DNA of 53,058 nucleotides from Rhodospirillales bacterium (GTDB taxonomy: Bacteria > Pseudomonadota > Alphaproteobacteria > Reyranellales > Reyranellaceae), in assembly GCA_947466085.1 (NCBI GenBank), contig CANIEC010000013.1, forward strand, positions 1-53,058, read 5' to 3'. Position 1 is the stretch's first letter. Each line of letters begins with the position of its first letter. Below, piece by piece: positions 1 to 8,489 of the stretch. The notes beneath the pieces were generated by a model. That model saw only the letters and a list, made by a program, of their open reading frames with translations, made no database searches and was not told the origin of the DNA. The translations under genes were made by a program, and so were the position numbers.

Positions 1-109
1 CGGCGATTTTTCGCGCCGCGGCTTCGACGTCTTCCCTGTGCACGAAAGCGGGTTCGAGATGGTTTGCCTTGCGCACGGTCTGCGTTGCGATGGCGTCGAA
101 TGCCGTCAT
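1..109 (-). CDS. Truncated CDS of unknown function (N-terminal 36 residues only)
   Basis: An open frame reads leftward off the window edge from an ATG at 109, with a strong Shine-Dalgarno GGAGGAA about 5 bases upstream. It encodes MTAFDAIATQTV followed by about 24 more residues that end in a helical HREDVEAAARKIA stretch. It begins 25 nt after the IclR stop codon on the same strand, so it is probably co-transcribed with that regulator. Too little is visible to name a family; a metabolic enzyme of the local catabolic cluster would be a reasonable guess but is not shown by the sequence. Confidence 0.6.
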   Translation of the reverse strand, partial: MTAFDAIATQTVRKANHLEPAFVHREDVEAAARKIA

Positions 110-134
110 GTTTCCTCCGTTGAATTGCGCGAAA

Positions 135-863
135 CTACGCGCTTGCAGCGTCGATGGCGATGGCGCGTGCGAGCGCCGTGAGCGGCGGGCCATAGCGTGC
201 ACCGGCCTCGGCTTCGCTCATTGCGGAGCGGGTGAAGCGCATCGAGATGCACCCCAGTACGCGGTCGTTCCTGTGAATGGCGACGGCTATTCCCTGCAGG
301 CGGGCCGCCCGTGTCAGGACCGCGAAGGCATGGCCCTCCTGGCGTATGCGGGCAAAGTCTGCGGCCAGCTTCGCATCGTACCGCACGCCGAGGTCGCGCA
401 GGATCGCGCGACGTTCTTCGTCCGTGGAGAAGGCGAGCCAGGCGCGTCCGAGGGCGCCCGACAGAATGGGGCTGCGGCGCTGCAGGGCGGTGCGCTCGAA
501 CGACATCGGGCTTTCCGCTGCCGTCGAGTAGCGGATCGTGATCGCCCTGTGACTGATCGAGCCGAGATAGAGCGGCCAGCCATGCACCTGCGTGAAACGA
601 TGCATGTGCGGCGCCGCCGCGCCGACGAAGTGATCGATGAAGCGGATGCCCTGGGCCAGGCCCAGTACGCGGTCGGTGAGGCGATAGCCGATGAGGCGAG
701 AGACCTTCGTGACGTAGCCCAGTTCGATCAGCCCGTTCAGCAGGCGTGCCACAGTGGGGCGGGGCATGCCGGTCTCTTCCGCCAGCACGGCGATGGTGCC
801 GTGCGGGCGCCGGCTCAGCGCCTCGAGGATCTCAAAGCTGCGGCGGACGGGCTCGATGGCCAT
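135..863 (-). CDS. IclR family transcriptional regulator
   Basis: DNA-binding regulator of about 242 aa. The N-terminal winged helix (residues 1-65, VRRSFEILEALSRRP then a recognition helix with MPRPTVARLLNGL) is followed by an IclR-type effector-binding domain ending near IAIDAAS. An upstream TTG at 923 would give 262 aa, but the ATG at 863 gives the usual IclR N-terminus and leaves the palindrome at 878-890 outside the gene, so I chose 863. It diverges from the TctC-type gene at 964 and lies upstream of the truncated gene at the left edge, which suggests local control of this catabolic block. The effector cannot be read from the sequence. Confidence 0.88.
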   Translation of the reverse strand: MAIEPVRRSFEILEALSRRPHGTIAVLAEETGMPRPTVARLLNGLIELGYVTKVSRLIGYRLTDRVLGLAQGIRFIDHFVGAAAPHMHRFTQVHGWPLYLGSISHRAITIRYSTAAESPMSFERTALQRRSPILSGALGRAWLAFSTDEERRAILRDLGVRYDAKLAADFARIRQEGHAFAVLTRAARLQGIAVAIHRNDRVLGCISMRFTRSAMSEAEAGARYGPPLTALARAIAIDAASA

Positions 864-877
864 GGCTGCGACGTTAT

Positions 878-890
878 TCCGTAATACGGA
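878..890. promoter_or_regulatory. Candidate IclR operator palindrome
   Basis: TCCGTA-A-TACGGA is a perfect 6-1-6 inverted repeat in the divergent region between the IclR gene (start 863) and the binding-protein gene (start 964). TTCCG/CGGAA-type half-sites are common for IclR-family proteins, so autoregulation and control of the divergent genes is a reasonable inference. Binding is not shown. Confidence 0.5.
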
Positions 891-963
891 CTCTGTCGAC
901 TTAGGCACGGCAGGCAGCGTCAAAAAAGGCTAGCGTGCCGGCAACAAGAAGCGACGAGGAAGC

Positions 964-1932
964 ATGCTCGGACGACGACAGTTCGGAATGGGGCTGGGCG
1001 CTGCGGCCCTCGCGGCGCCGGGCATCGCGCGGGCCCAGAAATTTCCCGCCGGCCGTGTCACCATGGTCGTGCCGTTTCCGGCCGGCGCGGCGACCGACAT
1101 CAGCGCCCGCGTCTATGCCGAGCGTCTCTCCGCGCTGTGGGGCCAGCCCGTCGTGATCGACAACAAGGGCGGCGGCAACGGCATACCGGCGGCCGAATCG
1201 GTGGCGCGCGCTAGGCCGGACGGCCTCACTCTCTTCGCCACCTCGGCCATGACGCAGGTCGTCAATCCCGCGATCTACGACAAGCTGCCCTACGATCCGA
1301 TCGCCGACTTCGCGCCGATCTCGCGCATGGGCACCTCGCCCTTCGTGCTGCTGGTCGACAGGAACAGCCCGATCAACACGGCGGCCGAACTGACGGCGAA
1401 GCTGAAGGCGGAACCCGGCAAGCACAATTACGGGGCCGGCGCCTTGCCCGCGCGCGTCGCCTCCGAGTTCTACAAGATGACGGTGGGCGTCGACGCGGTC
1501 TATGTGGGCTACAAGAGCAATCCCCAGGCGATCCCCGACGTGCAGAGCGGTCTGCTCACCTTCATGATGATCGACACGGTCAACGCCAAGATCGCGATGG
1601 ACCGCGGCGCACTGAAGGGATTGTTCGTCACCGACAGCGAGCGCTATGCCGCCGTGCCCGCGATGCCGACGGCGGCAGAAGCCGGTCTTCCCGAGGTCCT
1701 GCTGACGACGTGGACCGGCTTCTATGCGCCGAAGGGGACACCTGCGGAGATCGTGAACCGGATCAACGCCGATCTCTATACCGTGTCGGCGATGCCGGAA
1801 GTCGTCGAGCGCCTCGCGGCGCTGGGCGGTACGCCGAAGCTCATGCGTCCGGCCGAGTTCGCGACCTTCGCCAGCGCGGAGAAAGAGCGCTGGGGGCAGA
1901 TCATCCGTCGAGCCAACATCAAGGTTGAGTAG
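964..1932 (+). CDS. TctC/Bug-type tripartite tricarboxylate transporter substrate-binding protein
   Basis: Periplasmic solute-binding protein, 322 aa. The N-terminus has a twin-arginine-like export signal (GRRQFGMG, hydrophobic run, cleavage near ARAQ). The mature part has the Bug-family signature VTMVVPFPAGAATDI, then VVIDNKGGGNGIPAAE and ARPDGLTL. Family members bind carboxylates or related small molecules for TctAB permeases or for signalling. No tctA or tctB gene is adjacent, so this is an orphan binding protein. It starts at an ATG with a GAGGAA ribosome site, 100 bp from the divergent IclR gene, and is followed after 9 nt by a TauD-type dioxygenase, which suggests an operon. The ligand is unknown. 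Confidence 0.9.
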   Translation: MLGRRQFGMGLGAAALAAPGIARAQKFPAGRVTMVVPFPAGAATDISARVYAERLSALWGQPVVIDNKGGGNGIPAAESVARARPDGLTLFATSAMTQVVNPAIYDKLPYDPIADFAPISRMGTSPFVLLVDRNSPINTAAELTAKLKAEPGKHNYGAGALPARVASEFYKMTVGVDAVYVGYKSNPQAIPDVQSGLLTFMMIDTVNAKIAMDRGALKGLFVTDSERYAAVPAMPTAAEAGLPEVLLTTWTGFYAPKGTPAEIVNRINADLYTVSAMPEVVERLAALGGTPKLMRPAEFATFASAEKERWGQIIRRANIKVE

Positions 1933-1941
1933 GAGAGACCC

Positions 1942-2826
1942 ATGACAGGATCCTTGAACGCCAATGCCGGGCCGCGCTACCGGCACAATGCCGACGAGAG
2001 CGCGCCATACGAGACGATCACCCTCGACAAGCTGACGCCGATCCTCGGCGCCGAGATCAGCGGGATCGACCTCAGCCAGCCGCTGTCCAACCGGCAGCAG
2101 GACGAGATCCATCGGGCGCTGGCGGAGAACCTGGTCATCTTCTTCCGCGACCAGCATATCAGCCAGGACCAGCACTTGGGATTCGGCCGGCTGTTTGGCG
2201 ACCTGCACACCCATCCCGCGGCGCCGAGCGAACCCGGCAAGCCGGAGCTGATGATCATCCATGCCGACAAGGACTCGCCGCGCGCCAACGGCGAGGGCTG
2301 GCACACCGACGTGAGTTGCGATCTCGAGCCGCCGATGGGCAGCATCCTCTACATCAAGAAGTGCCCACCCAAGGGCGGCGACACGCTGTTCGCCAGCATG
2401 TACGCGGCCTACGAGGCGCTGTCGGATCGGATGAAGACCTATCTCGACGGTCTGACCGCCGTCCATGACGGCGAATCGGTCTATCGCGGCCTCTACAAGA
2501 ACTTCAACGTGGCCGACAAGCCGGAGTATCCGCGCGCCATCCACCCGGTGGTGCGGACCCATCCCGTGACAGGCAAGAAGGGCCTCTACGTCAATCGCGG
2601 CTTCACCCGCTCGCTGGTCGGCCTGCCGCGGGACGAGAGCGACGCGATCCTGCGGTACCTCTACGAGCACATGGAGAACCCGCTCTTCCAGTGCCGCTTC
2701 CGCTGGCAGGAGAATTCCATCGCCTTCTGGGACAATCGCTGCGTCCAGCACCGCGCGATGTGGGACTACTGGCCGCACACCCGCAGCGGCAACCGGGTCA
2801 CGGTGGCAGGCAACAAGCCTTACTGA
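1942..2826 (+). CDS. TauD/TfdA family Fe(II)/2-oxoglutarate dioxygenase
   Basis: Non-haem iron dioxygenase of 294 aa. The facial triad is visible as H121 and D123 (WHTDVSCD) and H270 (VQHRAMWDY), followed by the 2-oxoglutarate-binding arginine region HTRSGNRVTV. The N-terminus has the family pattern LGAEISGIDLSQPLS. Members hydroxylate taurine, alkyl sulfates, aryloxyalkanoates and other small acids using 2-oxoglutarate and O2. It follows the TctC-type gene by 9 nt with AGGAGAG before the ATG, so uptake and oxidation of one substrate is plausible. The substrate cannot be told from the sequence. Confidence 0.92.
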   Translation: MTGSLNANAGPRYRHNADESAPYETITLDKLTPILGAEISGIDLSQPLSNRQQDEIHRALAENLVIFFRDQHISQDQHLGFGRLFGDLHTHPAAPSEPGKPELMIIHADKDSPRANGEGWHTDVSCDLEPPMGSILYIKKCPPKGGDTLFASMYAAYEALSDRMKTYLDGLTAVHDGESVYRGLYKNFNVADKPEYPRAIHPVVRTHPVTGKKGLYVNRGFTRSLVGLPRDESDAILRYLYEHMENPLFQCRFRWQENSIAFWDNRCVQHRAMWDYWPHTRSGNRVTVAGNKPY

Positions 2827-2839
2827 TACTCCTCGGGGC

Positions 2840-3493
2840 GTGCTGGTCATTTTCGATTGCGACGGGGTGCTGGTCGACAGCGAGCCCCTCGCCAACACCT
2901 GCTTTGCCCGCGCGCTCCGGCGCGAGGGCCTCGACTGGAACGTCGAGGAGACGATGCGGCGCCTGATGGGCCGCTCGATGAAATCCTGCGTGGAGATCGT
3001 CGAGGGCGAACTCGGCCGCGCCCTGCCGGCTGATTTCGTCGATCGGCTCCAGGCCGACACAATGCAGGCCTTCCGCGACGCGCCGCTGAAGGCCGTCCCG
3101 GGGGTCGTCGAAGCCATCGATGCGATCGAGGCGGCGGGCATCACCACCTGCGTGGCCAGCTCGGGCAGTCTGGACAAGATGCGGGTCACGCTCGGCATCA
3201 CCGGCCTGTGGTCGCGCTTCGAGGGCCGCATCTTCAGTTCGAGCCAGGTGCCGCGCGGCAAGCCGTTCCCGGATCTCTTTCTTCACGCCGCCATTCAAAT
3301 GAACGAGCAGCCCTTCGACTGTGCCGTGGTCGAGGATTCGTTGCCCGGCATCCAGGCTGCCCGTGCCGCGGGCATGCGCGCACTGGCCTATGTCGGGGCG
3401 ACGCACAGCGATGTCGCGGCGTTGCAGGCGGCGGGCGGCCGGACGTTCGACTCGATGTCGTCGCTGCCGATGCTGGCATGGGCCGGACGGTGA
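2840..3493 (+). CDS. HAD-superfamily phosphatase (beta-phosphoglucomutase/phosphoglycolate phosphatase-like)
   Basis: Cytosolic HAD hydrolase of 217 aa starting at a GTG 13 nt after the dioxygenase. Motif I is VIFDCDGVLVDSEP with the nucleophile and acid aspartates; motif II is the CVASSGS serine; motif III is the lysine in PRGKPFPD; motif IV is VVEDSLPGIQAA. A helical cap lies between motifs I and II (about residues 15-85), as in subclass IA sugar-phosphate and phosphoglycolate phosphatases and phosphomutases. Its stop overlaps the start of the next gene (GTGA), so the two are likely co-translated. The substrate is unknown. Confidence 0.88.
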   Translation: MLVIFDCDGVLVDSEPLANTCFARALRREGLDWNVEETMRRLMGRSMKSCVEIVEGELGRALPADFVDRLQADTMQAFRDAPLKAVPGVVEAIDAIEAAGITTCVASSGSLDKMRVTLGITGLWSRFEGRIFSSSQVPRGKPFPDLFLHAAIQMNEQPFDCAVVEDSLPGIQAARAAGMRALAYVGATHSDVAALQAAGGRTFDSMSSLPMLAWAGR

Positions 3494-4917
3494 GCCGGAC
3501 CGGGTCCTGGTCGATGGGAGCCGGCAACGGCGAGCGCATCGTCGTGGTCGGCGCCGGCATGGCGGGCCTGGTCGCCGCGAGGCTGCTGCATGATTCCGGC
3601 TTCACCGTCAGCCTGCTCGAGGCGCGTGGACGCATCGGCGGCCGGACCTGGACGGACGATCGCGTCGGTGCGCCGGTCGATCTCGGCGGCTCCTGGGTGC
3701 ACGGAGTCGACGGCAATCCACTCACCCTCTGGTGCGAGAAGCTCGGCATCGACCTGGTCGAGTCGCAGGGCGAGCGCCTGCTGATCGACAAGCGGGCGAC
3801 CTCGCCGACGCGCGAGGGCCAGCGCCGGCGTGCGGTGATGGGACGCGTCGCGTTCAAGGCGGCGATCGAATGGGCGGGCTGGAAGAGCAAGGCGCTGACC
3901 CGCGTCCGCGGGCCGCGATCGATCTCGGTGCGCGAGGCGGTCGAGCCGCTGCTGACCGCCTCCTGGCTGCCCGAGATCGACCGGTTGGTGGTGGCGACCT
4001 TCGTCGAGATGAGCGAAGGGGTGCAGAGCGCGCCCTGGGACGCGGTCGCGGCAGAAGAGTGGTTTCCCACCGAAGGCCTTGAACGCAATGCCCAGCCCAA
4101 AGGCGGCTACCGGTCCCTGATCGAAGACGTCGCGCACGGACTCGACATCCGCCAGGACGCGGCGGTCGAACGGGTCGTGTGGACGCGCGAGGGCGTCACG
4201 GCGATCCTGCAGGGCGGTGAGCGTATCGAGGCGGATCGCGCGGTAATCGCCGTACCGGTCGGGCTGCTGCGCGCCGGCCTGCCGGCGCTCGATCCCGCTC
4301 CGCCGGACCTTCAGCGGACGGCGATCGGCCGGATCGGCTACGGGGCAGGCATCCTCGGCAAGATCTACCTGCGCTTTCCCCACCGCTTCTGGCCGGAGTC
4401 GCCCAAATGGTTCGGGCGGCTTCCCGATTCGCCGATGCGACGTGGCAGCTTCAACACATGGGTCAGTCACGAGCAGGAGACCGGCCTGCCGATCCTGCTC
4501 AGTTTCTGCAACGGCCACACCGCGATCCGTCTCGACCGTGAGGCGAGTGACGCGGAGGTGATGGGCGTTGCCATGCGATCCCTGCGCGCGATGTTCGGCG
4601 ACGGCATTCCCGAGCCCGAGGCGATGGTCTTCCCGCGCTGGCTGAGCGATCCCTGGTCGCGCGGCGGCTATTCCTATCCAGGCGTCGGCAGCGACCCCGA
4701 CGACTGCACCGAGCATGCGCGACCGCTGGGAAATCGCGTGTTCTTTGCGGGCGAAGCGACCGAGCCGGTGGAGTACGGCACGGTCCATGCGGCGCTGTGG
4801 TCGGCCGAGCAGACGGCCGAGACGATCTTCCGCCTCGCCACCGGCACGGCAGCCTCGCGCGCTGCACGACCCTGGGCGGGGGCCCGTACTGGCGCGGGCC
4901 GGCACAATGCGGGATAA
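3490..4917 (+). CDS. FAD-dependent amine oxidase (flavin monoamine/polyamine oxidase family)
   Basis: Flavoprotein of about 475 aa. The Rossmann motif IVVVGAGMAGLVAARLL near the N-terminus leads into LLEARGRIGGRTWTD, and the C-terminal FAD loop FFAGEATEPVEYGTVHAALWSAEQ is typical of the family. These enzymes oxidise primary, secondary or poly-amines to aldehydes with H2O2 release. The GTG at 3490 overlaps the HAD stop in a GTGA arrangement; an ATG at 3514 is an alternative start eight codons in. No signal peptide is seen, so it is probably cytosolic. The C-terminal about 20 residues are Ala/Gly/Arg-rich and look non-conserved. Confidence 0.88.
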   Translation: MSRTGSWSMGAGNGERIVVVGAGMAGLVAARLLHDSGFTVSLLEARGRIGGRTWTDDRVGAPVDLGGSWVHGVDGNPLTLWCEKLGIDLVESQGERLLIDKRATSPTREGQRRRAVMGRVAFKAAIEWAGWKSKALTRVRGPRSISVREAVEPLLTASWLPEIDRLVVATFVEMSEGVQSAPWDAVAAEEWFPTEGLERNAQPKGGYRSLIEDVAHGLDIRQDAAVERVVWTREGVTAILQGGERIEADRAVIAVPVGLLRAGLPALDPAPPDLQRTAIGRIGYGAGILGKIYLRFPHRFWPESPKWFGRLPDSPMRRGSFNTWVSHEQETGLPILLSFCNGHTAIRLDREASDAEVMGVAMRSLRAMFGDGIPEPEAMVFPRWLSDPWSRGGYSYPGVGSDPDDCTEHARPLGNRVFFAGEATEPVEYGTVHAALWSAEQTAETIFRLATGTAASRAARPWAGARTGAGRHNAG

Positions 4918-4923
4918 GCCCCT

Positions 4924-5136
4924 ATGACTCTCGCCAACATTCTTTTCGTCCTCGTGCTGGTGTCTGCGTTCGCGACGCTCGGCACGCTGTTCGCCGGCTT
5001 GATCAACATGAGTCGCAACCAGGACGGCAACATCGAGGGCAGCCGCCGCAGCAACCGCATGATGTGGTGGCGCGTGCGACTGCAGCTCCTCACCGTCGTG
5101 CTGATTCTTCTTTGGTACTTCGCGAGCAGGAGCTAG
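4924..5136 (+). CDS. HIG1-type twin-transmembrane protein
   Basis: Small inner-membrane protein of 70 aa with two predicted membrane helices (about residues 4-24 and 50-66). Between them lies the HIG1-like loop, GLINMSRNQ then SNRMMWWRVRLQ. HIG1 relatives in mitochondria (Rcf1/Rcf2) associate with cytochrome oxidase and respiratory supercomplexes; a respiratory role here is inference by homology. It lies between the amine oxidase and the adenosyltransferase (3 nt gap to the latter), an order I recognise from many alphaproteobacteria next to etfBA. Confidence 0.8.
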   Translation: MTLANILFVLVLVSAFATLGTLFAGLINMSRNQDGNIEGSRRSNRMMWWRVRLQLLTVVLILLWYFASRS

Positions 5137-5139
5137 CCC

Positions 5140-5736
5140 ATGGCCGTCACCCTCAACCGCATCTACACGCGCGGCGGCGACACCGGCATGACGTCGCTGG
5201 GCCGCGGCGAGCGCGTCGCCAAGCACGACATCCGCGTCGAAGCCTACGGCACGACCGACGAGGCCAATTCGGTGATCGGCCTGGCGCGCTGCGCCATCGC
5301 GCGTGCGGGCGGCAGCGATCCCCGCCTTGCCGAAGCCGATGCGATGCTGGCGCGCATCCAGAACGACCTGTTCGATCTCGGCGCCGATCTTTGCACGCCC
5401 GAAGGCAAGACGAAGCGCGACGAGCAGGCGCTGCGCATCGTGGCCTCGCAGGTCGAACGCCTCGAACACGAAATCGATGCGATGAACGCCGAGTTGCAGC
5501 CGCTCAAGTCCTTCATCCTGCCCGGCGGCAGCGAAGCCGCCTCGTGGCTGCATCTCGCCCGGACGGTGGCGCGGCGCGCCGAGCGCTGCATGACGCACCT
5601 GGCGGCCGAGCAGGAGATCAACCCTGAGGCGATCAAGTACATCAATCGCCTGTCGGATCACCTGTTCGTGCTGGGCCGGCGGCTCAACGACAATGGCACG
5701 GCAGATGTGCTGTGGGTGCCGGGCGGCGCACGCTAG
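5140..5736 (+). CDS. Cob(I)alamin adenosyltransferase, PduO type
   Basis: Enzyme of 198 aa that transfers the adenosyl group of ATP to cob(I)alamin or corrinoid to make adenosylcobalamin. The N-terminal ATP-binding motif RIYTRGGDTGMTSLG and the family motif YGTTDEANSVIGL are clear, as is the C-terminal FILPGGSEAASWLHLARTVARRAER helix with its conserved arginine/glutamate residues. It is cytosolic and probably trimeric by family. It starts 3 nt after the HIG1-type gene. Its product is the cofactor needed by the NrdJ encoded at 22961 and by methylmalonyl-CoA mutase, which normally follows PccAB (38705-42538). Confidence 0.94.
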   Translation: MAVTLNRIYTRGGDTGMTSLGRGERVAKHDIRVEAYGTTDEANSVIGLARCAIARAGGSDPRLAEADAMLARIQNDLFDLGADLCTPEGKTKRDEQALRIVASQVERLEHEIDAMNAELQPLKSFILPGGSEAASWLHLARTVARRAERCMTHLAAEQEINPEAIKYINRLSDHLFVLGRRLNDNGTADVLWVPGGAR

Positions 5737-5803
5737 CCGGCAAGCTGTTGAAAAACTGGGAAAAAAGCTTCCACCCTGCGGTCTTGTGCAGTGCGCCATA
5801 GCC

Positions 5804-5832
5804 TTGACATGATCGGCTCAACACCCCTACAC
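5804..5832 (+). promoter_or_regulatory. Candidate sigma-70 promoter for etfBA
   Basis: TTGACA (5804-5809) is followed after 17 bp by CTACAC (5827-5832), upstream of the 153-bp gap that separates the adenosyltransferase from etfB. The -35 element matches consensus fully, the -10 element only weakly. It would give a leader of about 50 nt. Confidence 0.45.
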
Positions 5833-5844
5833 GAAAACCCCTTC

Positions 5845-5864
5845 GCCGGACGGGTCAGTCCGGC
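5845..5864 (+). promoter_or_regulatory. Perfect hairpin in the etfB leader
   Basis: GCCGGAC-GGGTCA-GTCCGGC forms a 7-bp stem with a 6-nt loop about 26 nt before the etfB ATG. There is no T-run, so it is not an intrinsic terminator; it may affect mRNA stability or translation. Confidence 0.4.
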
Positions 5865-5890
5865 CGCAACTCACCGATAGGCGCAACGCG

Positions 5891-6640
5891 ATGAAAGTGC
5901 TGGTCGCGGTCAAGCGGGTCATCGACTACAACGTCAAGATCCGCGTCAAGGCCGACAACACGGGTGTCGAGACGGCTAACGTCAAGATGTCCATGAATCC
6001 CTTCGATGAGATCGCCGTGGAAGAGGCGATCCGCATGAAAGAGAAGGGCGCTGCGACTGAAGTCATCGCCTTCTCCGCCGGACCGGCCCAGTGCCAGGAG
6101 ACGATCCGCACCGCGCTCGCCATGGGTGCCGACCGCGGCATCCTGGTGCAGAGCGACGCCGAGCTCCAGCCGCTGGCCGTCGCCAAGCTGCTGAAGGCCG
6201 TGGTCGACAAGGAACAGCCCGGCCTCGTGATCGTCGGCAAGCAGGCGATCGACGACGACTCCAACCAGACCGGCCAGATGCTGGCCGCGCTGCTCGGCTG
6301 GTCGGTCGGCACCTTCGCGAACAAGCTGAACGTCGCCGACGGCACGGTCGAGGTGAAGCGCGAGGTCGACGGCGGCCTCGAGAACATCAAGATCAAGATG
6401 CCGGCGGTGATCACCACCGACCTGCGCCTGAACGAGCCGCGCTACGCCTCGCTCCCCAACATCATGAAGGCGAAGAAGAAGCCGATCGAGACGCTGGCGC
6501 CGGATGCGCTGGGTGTCGACGTCGCGCCGCGCCTCAAGACGCTGAAGGTCGAGGAGCCGCCCAAGCGCAAGTCGGGCATCAAGGTGAAGACCGTCGCGGA
6601 GCTGGTCGAGAAGCTGCGCAACGAAGCGGGAGTGATCTGA
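5891..6640 (+). CDS. etfB: Electron transfer flavoprotein beta subunit
   Basis: Beta subunit (249 aa) of the EtfAB heterodimer, which collects electrons from acyl-CoA dehydrogenases and hands them to ETF-ubiquinone oxidoreductase. The family start [20 protein letters not shown], the segment [18 protein letters not shown] and the nucleotide-binding region [19 protein letters not shown] are all present. The end [18 protein letters not shown] is typical. etfA follows one nucleotide after its stop. The isovaleryl-CoA dehydrogenase at 47879 is a likely electron donor. Confidence 0.97.
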   Translation: MKVLVAVKRVIDYNVKIRVKADNTGVETANVKMSMNPFDEIAVEEAIRMKEKGAATEVIAFSAGPAQCQETIRTALAMGADRGILVQSDAELQPLAVAKLLKAVVDKEQPGLVIVGKQAIDDDSNQTGQMLAALLGWSVGTFANKLNVADGTVEVKREVDGGLENIKIKMPAVITTDLRLNEPRYASLPNIMKAKKKPIETLAPDALGVDVAPRLKTLKVEEPPKRKSGIKVKTVAELVEKLRNEAGVI

Positions 6641-6641
6641 G

Positions 6642-7577
6642 ATGGCCGTCCTCGTTGTCGCCGCGCATGACGGCAAGACCGTTCGCGCCAATGTCGCCAA
6701 CGCCGTAGCCGCCGCGGGCCAGATGGGCCCCGAGGTCCATGTGCTGGTGGCCGGCAGCAATGCCGGCGAGGCCGCCCAGTCGGCGGCCGCGATCCAGGGT
6801 GTCGCCAAGGTGCTTCAGGCCGAGGATGCGGCCTATGCCAACTGGCTGGCCGAGGACATCGCGCCGCTCGTCGTCAAGCTCGCGCCGAACTACAGCCACG
6901 TCGTGATGGCCGCCGACTCGGTCGGCAAGAACATCGCCCCGCGCGTCGCGGCCCTGCTCGATGTCGCGCAGGTCTCCGAGGCGATCCAGGTCGTCTCGCC
7001 CGACACCTTCGTGCGTCCGATCTATGCCGGTAACGCGATGGCCACCGTGCAGACAGCCGACAAGATCAAGATCGTCACCGTGCGGCCGACCAACTTCAAG
7101 GCGGCGGTCGGCGGCGGTTCGGCCGCGATCGAGCAGATCGCGGGCACGGGAAGCGCGGGCCTTTCGTCCTTCGCCGGCGCCGAGCTCTCCAAGAGCGAGC
7201 GTCCCGAACTGACCAGCGCCAAGATCGTCGTCAGCGGCGGTCGCGGCCTGCAGAGCGGCGAGAACTTCAAGATGCTCGAGACCCTGGCCGACAAGCTCGG
7301 CGCCGGTCTCGGCGCCAGCCGCGCCGCGGTCGACGCAGGTTACGTGCCGAACGACTACCAGGTCGGCCAGACCGGCAAGGTGGTCGCGCCCGACCTCTAC
7401 ATCGCCATCGGCATCTCCGGCGCCATCCAGCATCTCGCCGGCATGAAGGACAGCAAGACGATCGTCGCGATCAACAAGGACGAGGAAGCCCCGATCTTCC
7501 AGGTGGCCGACTACGGGCTTGTGGGCGATCTCTTCCAGCTCGTTCCCGAGCTCACCGCCGCGATCGAGAAAAAGTAA
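6642..7577 (+). CDS. etfA: Electron transfer flavoprotein alpha subunit
   Basis: FAD-carrying alpha subunit (311 aa) of EtfAB. The C-terminal FAD-binding domain carries the diagnostic [11 protein letters not shown] motif followed by [12 protein letters not shown], and the central [14 protein letters not shown] motif is clear. The N-terminal half (about residues 1-190) is the divergent alpha/beta domain that packs on EtfB. It is coupled to etfB with a one-base gap and precedes the 3-hydroxybutyryl-CoA dehydrogenase by 21 nt, making a fatty-acid/amino-acid oxidation operon. Confidence 0.97.
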   Translation: MAVLVVAAHDGKTVRANVANAVAAAGQMGPEVHVLVAGSNAGEAAQSAAAIQGVAKVLQAEDAAYANWLAEDIAPLVVKLAPNYSHVVMAADSVGKNIAPRVAALLDVAQVSEAIQVVSPDTFVRPIYAGNAMATVQTADKIKIVTVRPTNFKAAVGGGSAAIEQIAGTGSAGLSSFAGAELSKSERPELTSAKIVVSGGRGLQSGENFKMLETLADKLGAGLGASRAAVDAGYVPNDYQVGQTGKVVAPDLYIAIGISGAIQHLAGMKDSKTIVAINKDEEAPIFQVADYGLVGDLFQLVPELTAAIEKK

Positions 7578-7598
7578 AGTAACCCGAGGGTACCCATC

Positions 7599-8471
7599 AT
7601 GATCAAGCGCATCGGAGTCATCGGTGCCGGCCAGATGGGCAGCGGCATCGCCCATGTCTGCGCGTTGAAGGGCTTCGACATCCGTCTCGCGGATGTCGAC
7701 CAGGCCCATCTCGACAAGGGTCTCGATGCAATCGGACGCAACATGGACCGGCAGATCGGCCGCGGCATGATCCGTCCGGAAGACAAGGACTCGGCGCTCA
7801 ACCGGATCTCGACCGCCACGGACTACAAGGCCTTCGCCGACTGCGATCTGATCGTCGAGGCGGCGACCGAGAACGAGGCGGTGAAGCGCGAGATCTTCAA
7901 GAAGGTCTGCGAGGGCCTGCCGGCCAACGTCCTGCTCGCGACCAACACCTCGTCGATTTCGGTGACGAGGCTTGCCGCCGTCACCGACCGGCCCGGCAAG
8001 TTCATGGGCATGCACTTCATGAACCCGGTCCCGCTGATGGGGCTGGTCGAGTTGATCCGCGGCATCGCCACGGAGGAGGAGACCTTCCGCACGGTGCGCG
8101 AGGTCGTGGTCAAGCTGGACAAGAAGCCGGTCAATGCCGAGGACTTCCCGGCCTTCATCGTGAACCGCATCCTGCTGCCGATGATCAACGAGGCGGTCTA
8201 TGCGCTCTACGAGGGCGTCGGCAACGTCGAGGCGATCGACACCGGCATGAAGCTCGGAGCCAACCATCCGATGGGCCCGCTCGAACTGGCCGACTTCATC
8301 GGCCTCGATACCTGCCTCTCGGTGATGCAGGTGCTGCATGAGGGTCTGGCCGATTCGAAGTACCGGCCGTGCCCGCTGCTCGTGAAGTATGTCGAGGCCG
8401 GCTGGATCGGCCGCAAGGTCAAGCGCGGCTTCTACGACTATTCCGGCGAGCGCCCGGTTCCCACGCGCTAG
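7599..8471 (+). CDS. 3-hydroxybutyryl-CoA dehydrogenase
   Basis: NAD(P)-dependent oxidoreductase of 290 aa that interconverts 3-hydroxyacyl-CoA and acetoacetyl-CoA. The N-terminal Rossmann motif IGVIGAGQMGSGIAHVCA starts at residue 3. The catalytic segment MGMHFMNPVPLMGLVELI carries the conserved histidine, and the C-terminal helical domain has GANHPMGPLELADFIGLDT. The length is typical for stand-alone Hbd/PaaH proteins without an enoyl-CoA hydratase domain. It forms the end of the etfBA operon. Confidence 0.94.
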   Translation: MIKRIGVIGAGQMGSGIAHVCALKGFDIRLADVDQAHLDKGLDAIGRNMDRQIGRGMIRPEDKDSALNRISTATDYKAFADCDLIVEAATENEAVKREIFKKVCEGLPANVLLATNTSSISVTRLAAVTDRPGKFMGMHFMNPVPLMGLVELIRGIATEEETFRTVREVVVKLDKKPVNAEDFPAFIVNRILLPMINEAVYALYEGVGNVEAIDTGMKLGANHPMGPLELADFIGLDTCLSVMQVLHEGLADSKYRPCPLLVKYVEAGWIGRKVKRGFYDYSGERPVPTR

Positions 8472-8489
8472 GGAAGGCGGGCGGCGCCG

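Noticed and set aside
901..3261. Very long open frame on the minus strand opposite the TctC-type, dioxygenase and HAD genes
   Set aside because: It has no family motifs, is Arg/Ala/His-rich, and lies antisense to three clear genes; it is a product of high GC third positions.
3388..5799. About 800-codon minus-strand frame opposite the amine oxidase and adenosyltransferase
   Set aside because: Antisense shadow of well-supported genes with no recognisable domain or ribosome site.
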